Shown: positions 21,594 through 33,367 of the stretch, in pieces | Numbering within the stretch: position 1 is the first letter of the stretch | Layout of the letters: every line of letters starts with the position of its first letter | DNA from: Panax quinquefolius | Taxonomy: Eukaryota > Streptophyta > Magnoliopsida > Apiales > Araliaceae | DNA length: 64,000 nt | Direction: 5' to 3' | Assembly (NCBI GenBank): GCA_020205615.1 | Contig: CM035162.1 | Coordinates: forward strand, 29,118,681-29,182,680 | The notes under the pieces: model-generated | The model's database searches: none | What the model was told of the DNA's origin: nothing | What the model saw: only the letters and a program-made list of their open reading frames with translations | Position numbers and translations under genes: made by a program

Positions 21594-22718
21594 TGAAATT
21601 TAACTAGGCACACTTAGAAGGGGGGGTTGAATAAGTGTAGGAGTAATCTATGACCAACTTTTAAAAACTATTAATTTCAGGCTACTATTATGATTGAAAT
21701 CAGCTTACTGGATTAATATACCCTATTAAATAAAATACTTGATGTTAAAGGATTATCTTAATATAATGTAAGTAGTCAAATTAAGATAATTAAGTAACTT
21801 ATGTGATTTTAAAGTAAAGAAAATAATAAAATCAACACAAAGATTTTTTACGTGGTTCAATTATTACCCTCTATAATAATAGCCTAGTCCACGTCCAATA
21901 CCAACTAGTATTGGAGACTCGCTTTATTTATTTCTTTATAAATAAATACAGATTACAAAATAGATTCTAACAAAAAATAATTAATAATTAATTTCTCTTG
22001 AGCTCTCTTGCTCCTTGTGCACCTATGCACTCATCAAGCACCTTTGCTTCCTTGAACCCATTTGTAAGCTTTTTCTCTAATCCCCTAGGATTAAAACTTT
22101 TAGACTACACTTAGTCAAAAATAGAAACTCAATACAGATATATAGGTTATGATCAATGCAAGAATAATCAATTTAATAATTAAAGACTCAAACTATATGC
22201 AATGATCAATTAGCACAAAATAAATAAGCAATTAATTCTCACCAAGTATCAGCTAATAAATATCAGAAGATTAAAAACTTAGCTGATCACACGTTGCAAC
22301 TGTTAACAATATATTGCTCGATAATATGTAGTGCAAAAATTACTTCGTGAGTTGTGTTTTTCCAAAACATGCAAACACTGATTTATAGCCCATATAATAT
22401 TACAGTTAAAAAGATAAGTTCCAATTTAATCAAACGGTATGATATTAACTAAGAGAATAATTTTCATAACGGTAAAGGTTGAAATAGTCCACAACTTCAA
22501 TATATATCCAGATTCATAATTTCGTTAGTGGAATAAATCAAAAGACCTTTAAAAGATAATAATTTTGACTTAATCTCTTCACTTAAAAGTGGCGTGTAGA
22601 AAATATGTACAACTGTCAATTATCTTTCCAAGACTAAAGATCTTTTAAGAGTCCAAAACAATCATAATAGCTTTTCCTTGAAACTCTCACAAATATCTTA
22701 TCTTAATAAATGGTTAGC

Positions 22719-22773
<55 letters not shown>

Positions 22774-23200
22774 AAGCATTCATATTATAACCAGATGTCA
22801 ACTTATGAAAAAACATTCCTCAAAAACCGCACATGCAATAAAGTCTAACTGCCAATTTAAATATACACGTGTAGCATTGTTTCACATATCACACATATAC
22901 CACTTTTGCAATACAAGTTAATATATTTTAAGTGACATAATATTTTTAGAAAAACCTTTTTCATTTAAGACATATAACAAGATATAATGCAATAATATGT
23001 CCTAGAGCCTTTAAATGAAAAATCAATTATTATGCAATTGATCTTACATTTGTTTTCCTAGAAAAGAAAAACTTTCTTCCTGATCAATTTGAAAATTCCA
23101 CCAACGATCCTTTATCAACAAACCTGAAACACCATCAAACAATTTAGTATTTGAACATTTCATTATCAAAACATAAGGCTAGAATATGACTAAGTCAACA
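21594..23200 (-). mobile_element. 3' LTR of the Sirevirus
   Basis: This 1,607-bp LTR (on the minus strand TGTTGACTTAGTC...TTTCA) matches 35969-38212 apart from the MITE. It includes the pyrimidine-rich AACCCCCCCTTCT block near its end, typical of Sireviruses. A (AC)n(AT)n microsatellite lies at 22722-22773. Confidence 0.9.
22722..22773. repeat. (AC)n(AT)n microsatellite in the 3' LTR
   Basis: About 18 AC units are followed by about eight AT units. At the same position in the 5' LTR (about 37750-37787) the tract is pure (TA)n. Confidence 0.95.
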
Positions 23201-23217
23201 TTCTCCCCCTTTTTGAT
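23201..23217 (-). other. Sirevirus polypurine tract
   Basis: Minus strand ATCAAAAAGGGGGAGAA directly abuts the LTR start. ATCAAAAAGGGGGAGA is the hallmark Sirevirus PPT. Confidence 0.9.
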
Positions 23218-25055
23218 GATGACAACCCAAAATTGTTTCTCTCATAAACTCCCCCTGAATATATGCATAACACAATTAGTTCCCCCTAAATCCATGCAAC
23301 AATATCATTTCAGGGTACTGAAATGTGAAATTCAATTTTCAGTAAATTTGTTACCTGCAGTAATTGTTAGTTCATCAAATATCAAAATATTTACTGCAAA
23401 TGTATCAAATATTTAAAATCCCAAATTAAACATAAGTCTTTTTAGTGATACACACCAAACCAAAAACCAACACAAGTTTTTTTAAAAACTTGTCCATATA
23501 TAGCAACCCAAAATAATCTTAAAAACTCTCCCCCTTTGTCATCAAACAAAAGGAGAGCAGGTCATTCTTCGAGGTCTACTACAACTGCTTGCCGAGCGGC
23601 CCTTTCTTTGAAATAGGGTCGGTGATTAGCACGATGAATCTTCTCAGCAAAGCTTAGATCAGTAGCGAATTGGGGAGGCCTAGAAATGACAGTTGCAGGA
23701 GGTAGAGGGACATCTAGAAATTCTCTTTGATACTCAGCCAACCAATTGTAATGTACCCACTCTGGGACAGTTGAATGCTTACGCTGCATATGCAGTTTAG
23801 ATCCCACATCATTGAAACAAACAGAAATGAACTCAGCCAATTCCCCTACTTGATTACTAACAAACTTAAGCTCTTGACTCAACTGACAGAATTCGATTAA
23901 GTTGCTCTCAGATAACCTCTCGCCACCAAAGCAGTGGTTTATAGTTCAAAGCCTGCTTATAAGTCAATGAATTCATCTTCAATATTATTGTACAGTTTAT
24001 TAATTTCAGGGGCACCCAAAGACAATTTGCCCTTTTTCAACAGGGTCATACGGTTATGAAGGCTAGTCATTTCAGTTTGCATTTTTTCTTGATTACCGAG
24101 AACAAGTTTCAACATATCAATGATTTCAGAAGAAGATTAAATTTGGGGCTGAACTTGAGAGGATGGAATGGAAATTGGAGGATTCTCAGAATTAACACGG
24201 ACAAATTGAGCATTAATCAAAGTGATACGAGATAATTTTAAAGTACTGACACTGAGTGAATCATTCACAACAACAGAAAGTTCATTTTTAAAAGAAATTT
24301 GAAGTGATTGAAGAAAGTGGTGAGAGTAGCACTATATGGCAAACAAGTCTTTATTTTTCTCAGATAACTTGTCATTTGATGAATCAACATTTGGGCTAAA
24401 TTAAAAGACAGACATTTTAAAATCATGGCAACAATGATCAAATCCTGATAAGTAAAATCAGCACTACCACCTAAACGAGGTAAAAGATTAAACTTAACAA
24501 GATGATGAATCACACAAGCAAGGGGAGAAATGTGACGCCCCCAAAATAGGTATACATCACCCATCTTGAGTCGACAAATACATGGTACACAATACAAATA
24601 AAAACTTAATTATACAACATAAGCTGTGAGTTTTAATACAAATATTGTCTTCTAGACAATATACAAAACTCAATGGGGTCCTCATTACATTTATTATCAC
24701 ACTATTTCATAGAATAGTGAGGACTACTAATGCTATCATCTCGGACCGGTCACTCCGCTTCTCCGACTAGTCCCTCGCTACGTTCTCATTTCACAAGAGA
24801 ATAAGTGAAAGCAAAAAAGGTGAGCTCAACTAGCCCAAGAAGAAATATTATGACTAAGATAATGCAAAATAAATTATCATTAGCCTTCAACAAATGTTAA
24901 ACCGATAAAATATAACAAACATCAAGTTTAAGCTGAGCGAAACAAGCAATCCATTAGAAGAGTCAAGTAGAGAATAAAATCTACTATCTTCTATGATTTA
25001 AAAGGTTTTTCATGACTTTTATCGCTGAGACTCAGCTTAATAAATAATCCACATC

Positions 25056-25296
25056 ATCCCTGCACTACGGCCAAGGATATTCATTAGTATCACGACCACA
25101 AATTATCCATGCACTACGGGCCAATGATATTCGTGTATTCATCAATGGTCATGATCATGCCAACAACTGTCCATCAGTGCACTACGGGCCAATGATAACT
25201 TTTACCACATCATTTGTAACATTACAATCATGATTACACCGAACAATCCCTGGTCATAATCATACCAAGTCCATCTATGCACTACAGGCCACAGAT
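25056..25296 (-). repeat. Hairpin array in the solo LTR
   Basis: Units lie at 25056-25078, 25104-25128, 25173-25196 and 25273-25296, with a decayed unit near 25375. On the minus strand the stems are ATCCTTG/CAGGGAT, ATCATTG/CATGGAT, ATCATTG/CACTGAT and ATCTGTG/CATAGAT. All have the GTAGTG loop. Confidence 0.75.
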
Positions 25297-26368
25297 GACT
25301 TTTACCACATTATTTATAACATTACGGTCATGATTACACCGAACAATCCCTGGTCATAATCATACCAAGTCCATCTATGCACCACTAAAAGCTACGTATG
25401 ACTTTCAACAAAATATAAACATGAGAATGATGACAATGATATAAGAATTCAATAAAACAAGTTCAAGAATTATTTTATCCAGGAATCAATAACGTCCAAA
25501 TTGTCAACATGATACTTCTTTGTGGAGTAAAATTCAAGAAAGCTCAGAAAAATATTTCCATGAAAGGATACTGGATAAAGCGCAAATATCAAGGATATTC
25601 TACTAATTTCATGGAGTATAGAAGTCAAAACTTTAACCAACTGAGTATAATAATGAATGGAATAACAAAGAAATCACCAGGCATGCGATAGACCGCACAT
25701 ACAGGTTATTCCAACAGAATAATAAATAACGGAACCAGTCACGCAGAACGCATGAGATAGGATATTCCAATAGAATAAAAAATAATGGAATTCAGTCACG
25801 CGTAAACGCACGGATAGTATATTCAGCGAATAATAATAAACACGGAACCGAAGTCATGCGAAACGCACGCATGTGATGTTCCAAATGAGAATAATAAAGA
25901 ATGGAATAACAGAAGAATTTCACCATGTATGCAGTACTTTGCATAGACATGTTATTCCAACATAATAATAAAGAATGGAATAACATAAGAATTTCACCAA
26001 GTATAGGGTATCCCGCGTATACAGGTTATTCCAACAGAATAATAAAGAATTGAATAACAGAAGTTCTCTTCACGAATAAGAAAGAAAGAATACCCCTTAC
26101 GAGTACAACAAATAATATCTCTTACCTTTAAAAAAAGAGTACTGGATATAGGAGTAGTGAAGTAGCAGAATACTTTTCTTCTTTCAATCTATAGTTTTAT
26201 CTCTCTAGAGTTTCAGTGAATTTGTAAGAAATAATAAAGGAATGAGCTTCTATTTATAAAAGAATGGACTGAATAGTAACTAATTCATGAACGGTCTAGA
26301 TTGATTTACTTTTAAACGGACGGTCCAGATTTAAAATAAAATCTTTTAAATAAAATATAAAATATAAT

Positions 26369-26436
26369 ATATATATATATATATATATAACAAAATCAAT
26401 GGATGCCTCCAGTGAATTCACTTTGCCAACCTTTCA

Positions 26437-26482
<46 letters not shown>

Positions 26483-26506
26483 ATATATATATATATATAT
26501 AACAAA

Positions 26507-26548
<42 letters not shown>
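26369..26548. repeat. (TA)n tracts
   Basis: Three TA runs (26369-26389, 26443-26501 and 26511-26548) are separated by short unique stretches. They generate spurious Ile-Tyr ORFs on both strands. Confidence 0.95.
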
Positions 26549-26549
<1 letters not shown>

Positions 26550-26863
26550 CCACAACAACCCGTGAACAAATTCTCAGTCAACCTCCCCAAAAGTCATGAA
26601 CATGTGGGCCCCATGTGTCATCATCATATGTGGGCTCCACCTTTTATAATGAAAAACTTTCTACCGATTATTTTGAAAAATGGGTAAATGGGGGTCCCTA
26701 AAATAAGCAAAATTTACATAAAATACGTCATAAAAATCTCCTCAATATTTTTAACAACATTTATCATCTTTATTATAATTCACAATATTAATCGACCAGG
26801 ACGTTCCCAGGAAAGAGGGGGCTTTCCAATAAGGATTTATCCCCATTGGCGCGCAATTAGGTG

Positions 26864-27721
26864 TAGGAGTGAGCAAAAAACGGATAAAACCGAACTACCA
26901 AACCGAATTTTTTTAACCGAATTATTTCGGTTTTTCTATTTTTTTTTTTTTGGAATTTCGGTTATATGCGAATTATTATTCAATATTCGATTTCGGGTTC
27001 GGGAGTAAAAATCAAGCTATTCAGATATCCAAAATTCCGAATAATCGAATTTATTAATTAAAAATAATAATTTTATCTTATATGATATATCTATTCTATT
27101 CACTCTGGGCCAAGTTTGTTGATTGTTGAGTGTTGTCTTCACTAAAAATCCTTTTCATATCAATTCTATTCACCCAACTTATCTCAGCCTCTCGTCTCTC
27201 TCCTCTCTCAGCCTCTCGCCTCTCTCATCTCTCATCCCAAATCCAAAAGAGAGATTTGAGTTGTTCCGTTCGCCATTTCTGCCTCTTCCGTTTGCTATTT
27301 CAGAGGTCCTCGCGATCCCAGCATCAGCATCAGCTCTCTTAGATCTGATTTGGATTGTGATAAAAGAGAGATTTGAGCTGTTTTTATTATTACTATGAGT
27401 TTGTTCTTCTATGTTTTCGTTGTGGTCTCTTAGATCTGATCCAGATCTATGTTTTCGTTGTGGTGTTTTGAAATTGAATTGCCATCAAATCTGTGGCTTT
27501 GTTTTTTCTTTTTCTGGTAATGAGATTTTTATGCTGATAAATATGTTGTATATATTATTTTCATTTCGGTTATTAACCGAATAACCGAATAATAAAAATT
27601 CAGTAATTCGATTATCTACTATTTCGGTTATCAGTTAGGATATCAAAAGGGTGTTATTTTTGGTTTTCGGTTATAACCGAATAAGCTATTCGGTTCGATT
27701 ATAACCGAATGCTCACCCCTA
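26864..27721. mobile_element. Non-autonomous hAT element (858 bp) with 8-bp TSD
   Basis: Termini are TAGGAGTGAGC and GCTCACCCCTA, near-perfect inverted repeats. It is flanked by a perfect 8-bp duplication ATTAGGTG (26856-26863 and 27722-27729), and 8 bp is the hAT signature. Subterminal AACCGAATAA motifs are repeated on both sides, as in hAT elements. The inside (about 27120-27480) is unlike the ends: a CT-rich stretch followed by GATCTGATTTGGATTGTG and TTAGATCTGATCCAGATCTATG, which looks like a 5' UTR and its intron. No transposase is present. Confidence 0.9.
27120..27480 (+). other. UTR-like cargo inside the hAT element
   Basis: CTCTC-rich sequence is followed by TTAGATCTGAT repeats and T-rich sequence, the composition of a plant leader and leader intron. 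The two overlapping ORFs (27123-27398 and 27130-27342) are low-complexity Ser/Leu readings and are not called as genes. Capture of a host gene fragment is inferred, not shown. Confidence 0.4.
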
Positions 27722-28999
27722 ATTAGGTGACCAAACCTATCTTTGACAGAACTTCTAGACATCGTTAATATTGCAAATAATAATATTAATAACTTTATCA
27801 TCTCAATTATTGATTATAAAATATTGACAATAATTAAATCAAATAACGTGAGATACTATGCAATAATTACTGTAACAATAATTGAACAAAACTAAGTGAC
27901 TTCTCACGTAAGCATCAATAATCGATACCGTAAAGCATCTTTTTGTAACTCACGGCAGACATCGCATACTTTTAACCTTTGGGTGTTTTAACGCTTAATC
28001 AGTAAAACTTTCGCCGTTATTTTCATAAAGTATTTTTGTCATTTTCTTAATCCGACAATAATTCCGTTGTGGGGTCCACCAATGATTATGCCGTTATATT
28101 TAATATTCCTCGTTAAAATGAATATTCCCACCAATCGAATATTATATAACAACTTTCGTACTTTGAAAAATTTATAAATATTACCCACAACTATAACATT
28201 ATATCAAATTCATTCCATAATATTTATAGAAAATTCATCTTATTTATAAAAGTTGGGGTCTTACAAGAAACATAGACAATTTTTGGAGTAAAAATATCAC
28301 TCAACAGAAGATTATCCATGATAATTTTTAATTGTTCCAGAGGAGAAAATGGAGAATGAACAACCCCTTTTCGAGTGAATGGACAATCACCAGTGAATGG
28401 AATATTTAAAATGCTACCGAAGTCCATGACAGTGAAATACAAAGACTTTCCCTTAACAAATGAAGTATAAAACTCCCCATGACATTCCAGATTAGTATAG
28501 AACTGTTGAACTAATCTGGGATATGCAATAGAAGGAGGAAAGAGCATGGAAGAGATACCACAAGACTCAAACTAAACTTTCAAAGGAGACTCATGAAAAC
28601 AGATTTGATCCACTAATTTTTCATAAACCAATTGTTTTTGAAAAATGACATTTTTAAAACAAACCTCATAAGCATTACTCCGAAAGAAGTTGTCAGGGAG
28701 ATCAGAGGACAGATTAGGGTTTACCGAAATAGGAGGAGGTGTAATTTTCGGCTTGGAAGGCGAATTGAGTCGCTGCATGATGGCGCGTAGAGAGGTCCAG
28801 AGATTTAGCGAGAGATAGATCGAAAGTGGGCGCGATCGAGATGTCAAGAGTCCAAGTACTCTATCTCTGATAACACAACCTTTTTCATTTTCTTTTTCTA
28901 GCGAGATGGTCCAGCAGTAGAGTGAGGAGGAACTGTGGTCTGTTCGTCATCAGAATTGATAAATGCTCGCTTGTGCGTACGAGTTCTCATGGTGATTTT

Positions 29000-29509
29000 T
29001 AGATGAAGAAGATATGAAAACAAAACAAGATAAGAGATTAAGAGAGAATCAGAGGATAGTAGGATAATGAAAATATACAGAGTATATAAAAAAGAAGGAA
29101 TGCATGTATGTATCTTGACATCTCCCTAGGCTTTACGTCTCCCAAGGTGTTACATATCCCAAGAGCCTCAGCCAACTTGTCTTTTTAATTTTTCAAAATC
29201 CATTATGAGATGCACGTACGCATACGACTCTCAAGAAACCCTTCGTCTTCCCAATTATTTCAGATTTCAAAGACATTTAATAGATAAAATACAGGGACAC
29301 ATACACACTTACATCTCCCGAGATGCCTGTTTCTATCCGATCTATTCAGTTTTCAAGAATAATTATGATAGACTCTTTGATTAACGTGTGCATGAATTCA
29401 GGAATTAAGTAGACGACCGAAACAAAATCATATTATTAATTATCCTAGATTTTATTAATTAATATGATATATATGTAAACTAGGATAACACTAATATAGA
29501 TTTTAAAAT
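29000..29509. other. Sirevirus spacer between RNase H and env-like ORF
   Basis: About 500 bp without a readable ORF. It contains repeated CATCTCCC(A/G)AG stretches at 29118-29165 and 29310-29325. No regulatory element could be identified. Confidence 0.5.
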
Positions 29510-30875
29510 CATGCCATACACATCCCAAGTTCTCTACGTAACATGCAAAATCTATCTTCACTTAATGGTTTAGTAAAAATATCTGCAATTTGATTTTCAG
29601 TTGGAATAAAAATCAATTTAATTAAACCTTTGAAACATCATCTCTTAAAAATGATGTCTAACTTCTATATGCTTTATGACGTGAATGTAACACGTGATTT
29701 TTAGATATATCTATAAAGCACTTGAATTATCACAATAAATAGGCACACAATCACATAATATATCAAAATCACATAGAGTTTGTCGCATCCATAATATCTC
29801 GAGAACAAAGAACTTCGCCGCTAGATATTCTCCTCGAAGTAGTTGAAAGAGCCAACGAGGTTTGCTTTTACTATGCCATGACACGAGACTTTGTCCTAAG
29901 AAAGTACAAGCACCATTCGTACTTTTTCTATCGATTTGACATCCTGCATAGTCAGCATCTGAATAACCTATTAGTTCAAAATGATTGGAAATTGGATAAA
30001 ACAACCCTAAATTTATTGTACCACTTAAATATTTCAAAATCCTTTTAACAGCATTTAAGTGTGATTCTTTTGGTTTAGCTTGAAACCTTGCACATAGACA
30101 AACACTATACATTATATCGGGTCTAGAGGCAGTTAAGTGTAACAAGCATCCAATCATACCTCGATATTTTGTTATATCAACATCAATACCTTTGTCATCA
30201 GTGGTGAGCTTTATTGATGTGCTCATAGGTGTACCTTTTGAGTTAGATCCTTCAAAGCCAAATCGCTTGAGTAATTCTTTTGTGTATTTGGTTTGATGGA
30301 TGTAAATTCTGTCCTTCATTTGCTTGATTTGAAGTCCCAAAAAGTAGTTGAGTTCACCCATTAAGCTCATATCAAATTCTTTATGCATGCACTTGGAAAA
30401 CCACTCACAAAGGAAATCAATAGTAGCACCAAATATTATATCATCTACATATATTTGAACAATAATAATATCGATATTTTTATGCTTAATAAACAATTTA
30501 GAATCTATTTTACCTCTAACAAACCCGTTTGATAAGAGATACTTACCCAACCTTTCGTACCAAGCTCTTGGAGATTGTTTCAAGCCATAAAGAGCTTTCT
30601 TTAGCTTGTACACATGATTAGGATACTTTTCGTGTTCGAATCCAGGAGGCTGTTTGACATATACTTCTTCATTGATGTATCCATTAAGAAACGCGCTTTT
30701 TACATCCATTTGATGAAACTTAAACTTTTTGTAGTAGGCAAAAGCTAACAGAATTCGGATTGATTCCAGCCTTACTACTGGGGCATAAGTTTCTTCATAG
30801 TCGATCCCCCCGTTGGTTGTATCCTTGAGCTACCAACCTTGCTTTGTTACGAATGATTGTCACGTGCTCATCAAG
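29510..30875 (-). pseudogene. Sirevirus reverse transcriptase and RNase H
   Basis: The 332-codon open stretch (29711-30709) begins MDVKSAFLNGYINEEVYV, the copia RT fingers. It has LYGLKQSPRAWYERL and the catalytic YVDD (within QIYVDDIIFGA). The RNase H region has YSDADYAGCQIDRKST. A stop at about 29711 truncates RNase H after YCDNSSAL. Its remaining part (ending TENQIADIFTKPL...LGM) reads on in broken frames to about 29510. Upstream (30710-30870), the LVAQGYNQ...DYEETYAPVVRLESIR block carries a frameshift in a run of Gs at about 30808. Catalytic residues are present, but the chain is not continuous. Confidence 0.9.
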
Positions 30876-31598
30876 CTTATTTTAGAAGACCCATTTAGTA
30901 CCAATGATGGAAACATCTTTTGGAGGAGACATAAGTTCCCACACTTGGCATCTCTCAAATTGTTGAAGTTCTTCTTGCATTGCCAATAGCCAGTTTTCAT
31001 CAAGTATTGCATCCTTTGCATTCTTTGGCTCAACTTGTGACAAAAATGCAGAGAATGCACAGTGATTTTGTAATCCTCTTCGTGTGGTTATATCTTTATT
31101 GATATCTCCAATGATATTTTCTAGAGGATGATTCTTGATGTATCCAGCTGTTCTTGGCATTTGGATATCAAGCATAACTTCCTCTTGATCATTAGACTCA
31201 TTTTTAGCATCTTGTAAATCTTCAGGTTCACGTTCATGCTGGTCATTCATTTCAGGTTGCTGAATTTGTTCATTCGGTCTCCTGGTTTGTTCATTTCGAT
31301 TTGCTGAAATGTTGACTATCTCCAAATTTTCTGCATCTTCTTCACTTTCTTTTGGAAGATCATTGTTAGTCTCATTGAAAGTAATATGAACAGATTCTTC
31401 TACACATGACTTTTTAATATTGAAGATGCGATAAGCCTTACTATTTTGAGAATAACCAATAAATATTCCTTCATATGACTTAGCATCAAATTTTCCCAAA
31501 TTGTCACTTGTATTTAGAATGAAGCATTTAGAACCAAATATTTTCAAATAACTTATGTTGGGAATTTTATTATTTAAAAGCTCATATGGTGTTTTCAA
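30876..31598 (-). pseudogene. Sirevirus pol linker: integrase C-terminus to RT start
   Basis: It opens with TPYELLNNKIPNISYLKIFG, the conserved copia integrase C-terminal block (usually TPYELW...P...YLRVFG). It continues through KFDAKSYEGIFIGYS, an acidic linker rich in Glu/Asn/Gln, and ends ENWLLAMQEELQQFER...TKWVF, the RT start. A single stop TAA at about 30882 interrupts between WVF and the following Asn-Lys of the family sequence. One base change would explain it. Confidence 0.85.
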
Positions 31599-32290
31599 AA
31601 TAATAGGACGAATGAGTACTCTATTTAAAACATAACACGATGTACTTACAGCTTCGGCCTAAAATTTCTTTGGAAGTTTACTTTCTTGTAATAGAGTTCT
31701 AGTTGTCTCTTGTAGAGTCCTATTCTTCATTTCCACCACCCCGTTTTGTTGAGGGGTCCTTGGTGCTGAGAATTCATGGCTAATACCTCTTTGATCACAA
31801 AAGGTTATAAAATCTTTTTGAAATTCAGTGTCATGGTCACTTCTAATTCTAATGAGTTTGAAACTATATTTTGTTTCAAGTTTTCTTATTAATCTTTCAA
31901 ACTCTTTAAATGCTTCATCCTTAGTTCTCAAGAATAAAACCCATGTGAATCTAGAAATATCATCAACTAGTAAAAATGCATAGAATTTACCATTAATACT
32001 AGAATGTCTTTCTGGTCCAAATAAATCAAGATGAAGGAGTTGTAAAGGGGAAGAGGTTGATACCATGTTCTTTGCCGTAAATGATGTTCTTACTTGTTTC
32101 CTAAGTTGACAAGGAACACAAATTCCCTTCTTTTCATATTTTATTTTTGGCAATCCTTTGACGAGATTCTTTGAGGATAATTTCTTGATTAAATCCATGT
32201 GAACATATCCCATCCTTTTGTGCCACAAATTAGCCTCATCTTGTACATATGCTAGACATAATTCTTCATCTTGTTGCTCAAAATCAATAG
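31599..32290 (-). pseudogene. Sirevirus integrase
   Basis: The GAG_pre-integrase zinc finger (WHKRMGYVH...C.PC.L) precedes the rve core. Catalytic residues are visible: D in LHLDLFGP, D in IRSDHDTEF and E in PQQNGVVEMKNRTLQE (the usual ERKN reads EMKN). The open stretch 31659-32228 ends at KKF with a stop in place of the following Trp codon region, and the reading continues at 31598. Integrase inserts the cDNA, leaving the 5-bp duplication seen as ATAGC. Confidence 0.88.
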
Positions 32291-32645
32291 TATATATATT
32301 TCATTCTCTTTGTGCAACTAGAGTGATATTGTTAGTACCATGAGAAATAGTGCATTTTTTCTTTATCAAAACTAACTTGGTGACCATTATCCATTAATTG
32401 ACTGATACTAATAAGATTAAATTCAAGTTCGTTAACAAGGTGAACATTATTTATACTTACCTTGCCATTTCCAATTTTACCTTTTTCGATGATTTTGCAA
32501 GTTCGATTATCTCCAAACGTGTCCGTTCCATTCTTTTCTTGATGTCTAGTTCCATGAACTTTGATTTATCACCTGTCATGTGACGAGAACATCCGCTATC
32601 AAGAATCCATTTTTGAGATGGAACTCTTGCTTTTAAACATACCTG
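32291..32645 (-). pseudogene. Sirevirus protease
   Basis: Minus-strand reading gives W.LDSGCSRHMTGDKSKF, the copia retropepsin motif (DSG with CSRHMTG), with the GKIGNGKV and LISISQLMD blocks downstream before the integrase zinc finger. The frame is broken at about 32300-32370. Active-site Asp is present. Confidence 0.75.
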
Positions 32646-33353
32646 TCAAGAAAAGATAGTTCATCTTTTTGGTACCCATAACTTTTTGGGTCCATTTGTG
32701 TTAGTAGCAAGTAAATCACTCTTTTTAATCCATACCTTTTTAACCTTATTTCGTTTCTTAAAGCAATTTATATCTAAACGACCTTTAATACCACAATGTT
32801 TGCAAGTTGTGAAAGGAGAACAATAATTTAAGCTAAAACATGATTTTGAGTTTAACATTTTCATATTACTCTTTTTATGTATAGAATTAAAACCAATTCC
32901 TTGTCTTTCAAAACTAGGTCTTTGTTTTCCTAATATGACATTTAGATTTTCTTCACCTTAAACAAATTTAGCAAGAGATGATTTTAGTGAGTCTATTTCT
33001 TTTTGAAGTTCATTATTAGAACATGTTTTAATAGGAGATTTATCACTAAATGCATCAATACACACATCTCTCATTTTTAACTCATTAATCAATTTTTGGA
33101 CTTCATTATTTAAGAATTTCACCTGATTGAAAAGTATTTTATTAAAGTTATCTAAATAATCAATCTTTGCAATCAAAACTTTTTCTTCTTGACATGTGGA
33201 TTCCTTTTCATCTATTAGTGAATCTACTTCATCCATTAATGTATTAACTAATCCTTTTAAGCTTGCATTCTTTTCTCTTAACCTCTTATTTTCTTGTTTT
33301 AAAGAATTTAGTTCATTAGGAGATACCTGATTCAATTCACCTTCAACTCCCAC
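32646..33353 (-). pseudogene. Sirevirus gag C-terminal region (coiled coil, second zinc knuckle)
   Basis: The open stretch 32958-33353 is a coiled coil (LKQENKRLREKNASLKGLV..LMDEVDSLIDEKE). The stretch 32661-32864 has a weak CCHC-like motif (CKHCGIKGRLDINC) with His replaced by Leu, then K-rich W.KK and GPKKLWVPK, which normally sits just before the protease in Sireviruses. A stop at about 32957 separates them. Confidence 0.75.
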
Positions 33354-33367
33354 GAAACATACTTGTG

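Larger units (their letters stand above)
24531..28265 (-). mobile_element. Solo Tekay-type LTR inside the Sirevirus
   Basis: Minus-strand LTR from TGTAAGACCCC (28265) to GGGGGCGTCACA (24531), flanked by a perfect AGAAA duplication (24526-24530 and 28266-28270). With no internal region, it is the product of recombination between the LTRs of a full insertion. It is about 2.87 kb once the hAT element and its TSD are removed. It mixes LTR-A ends with an LTR-B-like middle (about 26790-27790). TATA is at 26251-26258. Confidence 0.92.
23562..28990 (-). pseudogene. Sirevirus env-like ORF, split by a solo LTR
   Basis: The ORF starts at ATG 28990 (MRTRTHKRAF..., a basic start usual for this ORF), runs to 28271, is interrupted by the solo LTR 24531-28265, and continues from 24530 to 23562. 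One stop follows soon after the start (near 28903) and another near 28576; more lie downstream. The part around 28300-28540 has the pattern YPRLVQQFYTNL..., then G.FYTSFVKGK, then FG.ILNIPF. This resembles the plant retrotransposon domain sometimes labelled putative plant transposon protein. The last 106 codons (23562-23882) form a predicted helical segment ending VVVDLEE. Its role in plant Sireviruses is not established. It is placed, as in the family, between RNase H and the PPT. Confidence 0.7.

Noticed and set aside
27123..27398. Short ORFs inside the hAT element as a gene
   Set aside because: Low-complexity Ser/Leu readings of CT-rich DNA; the leader-like composition explains them.
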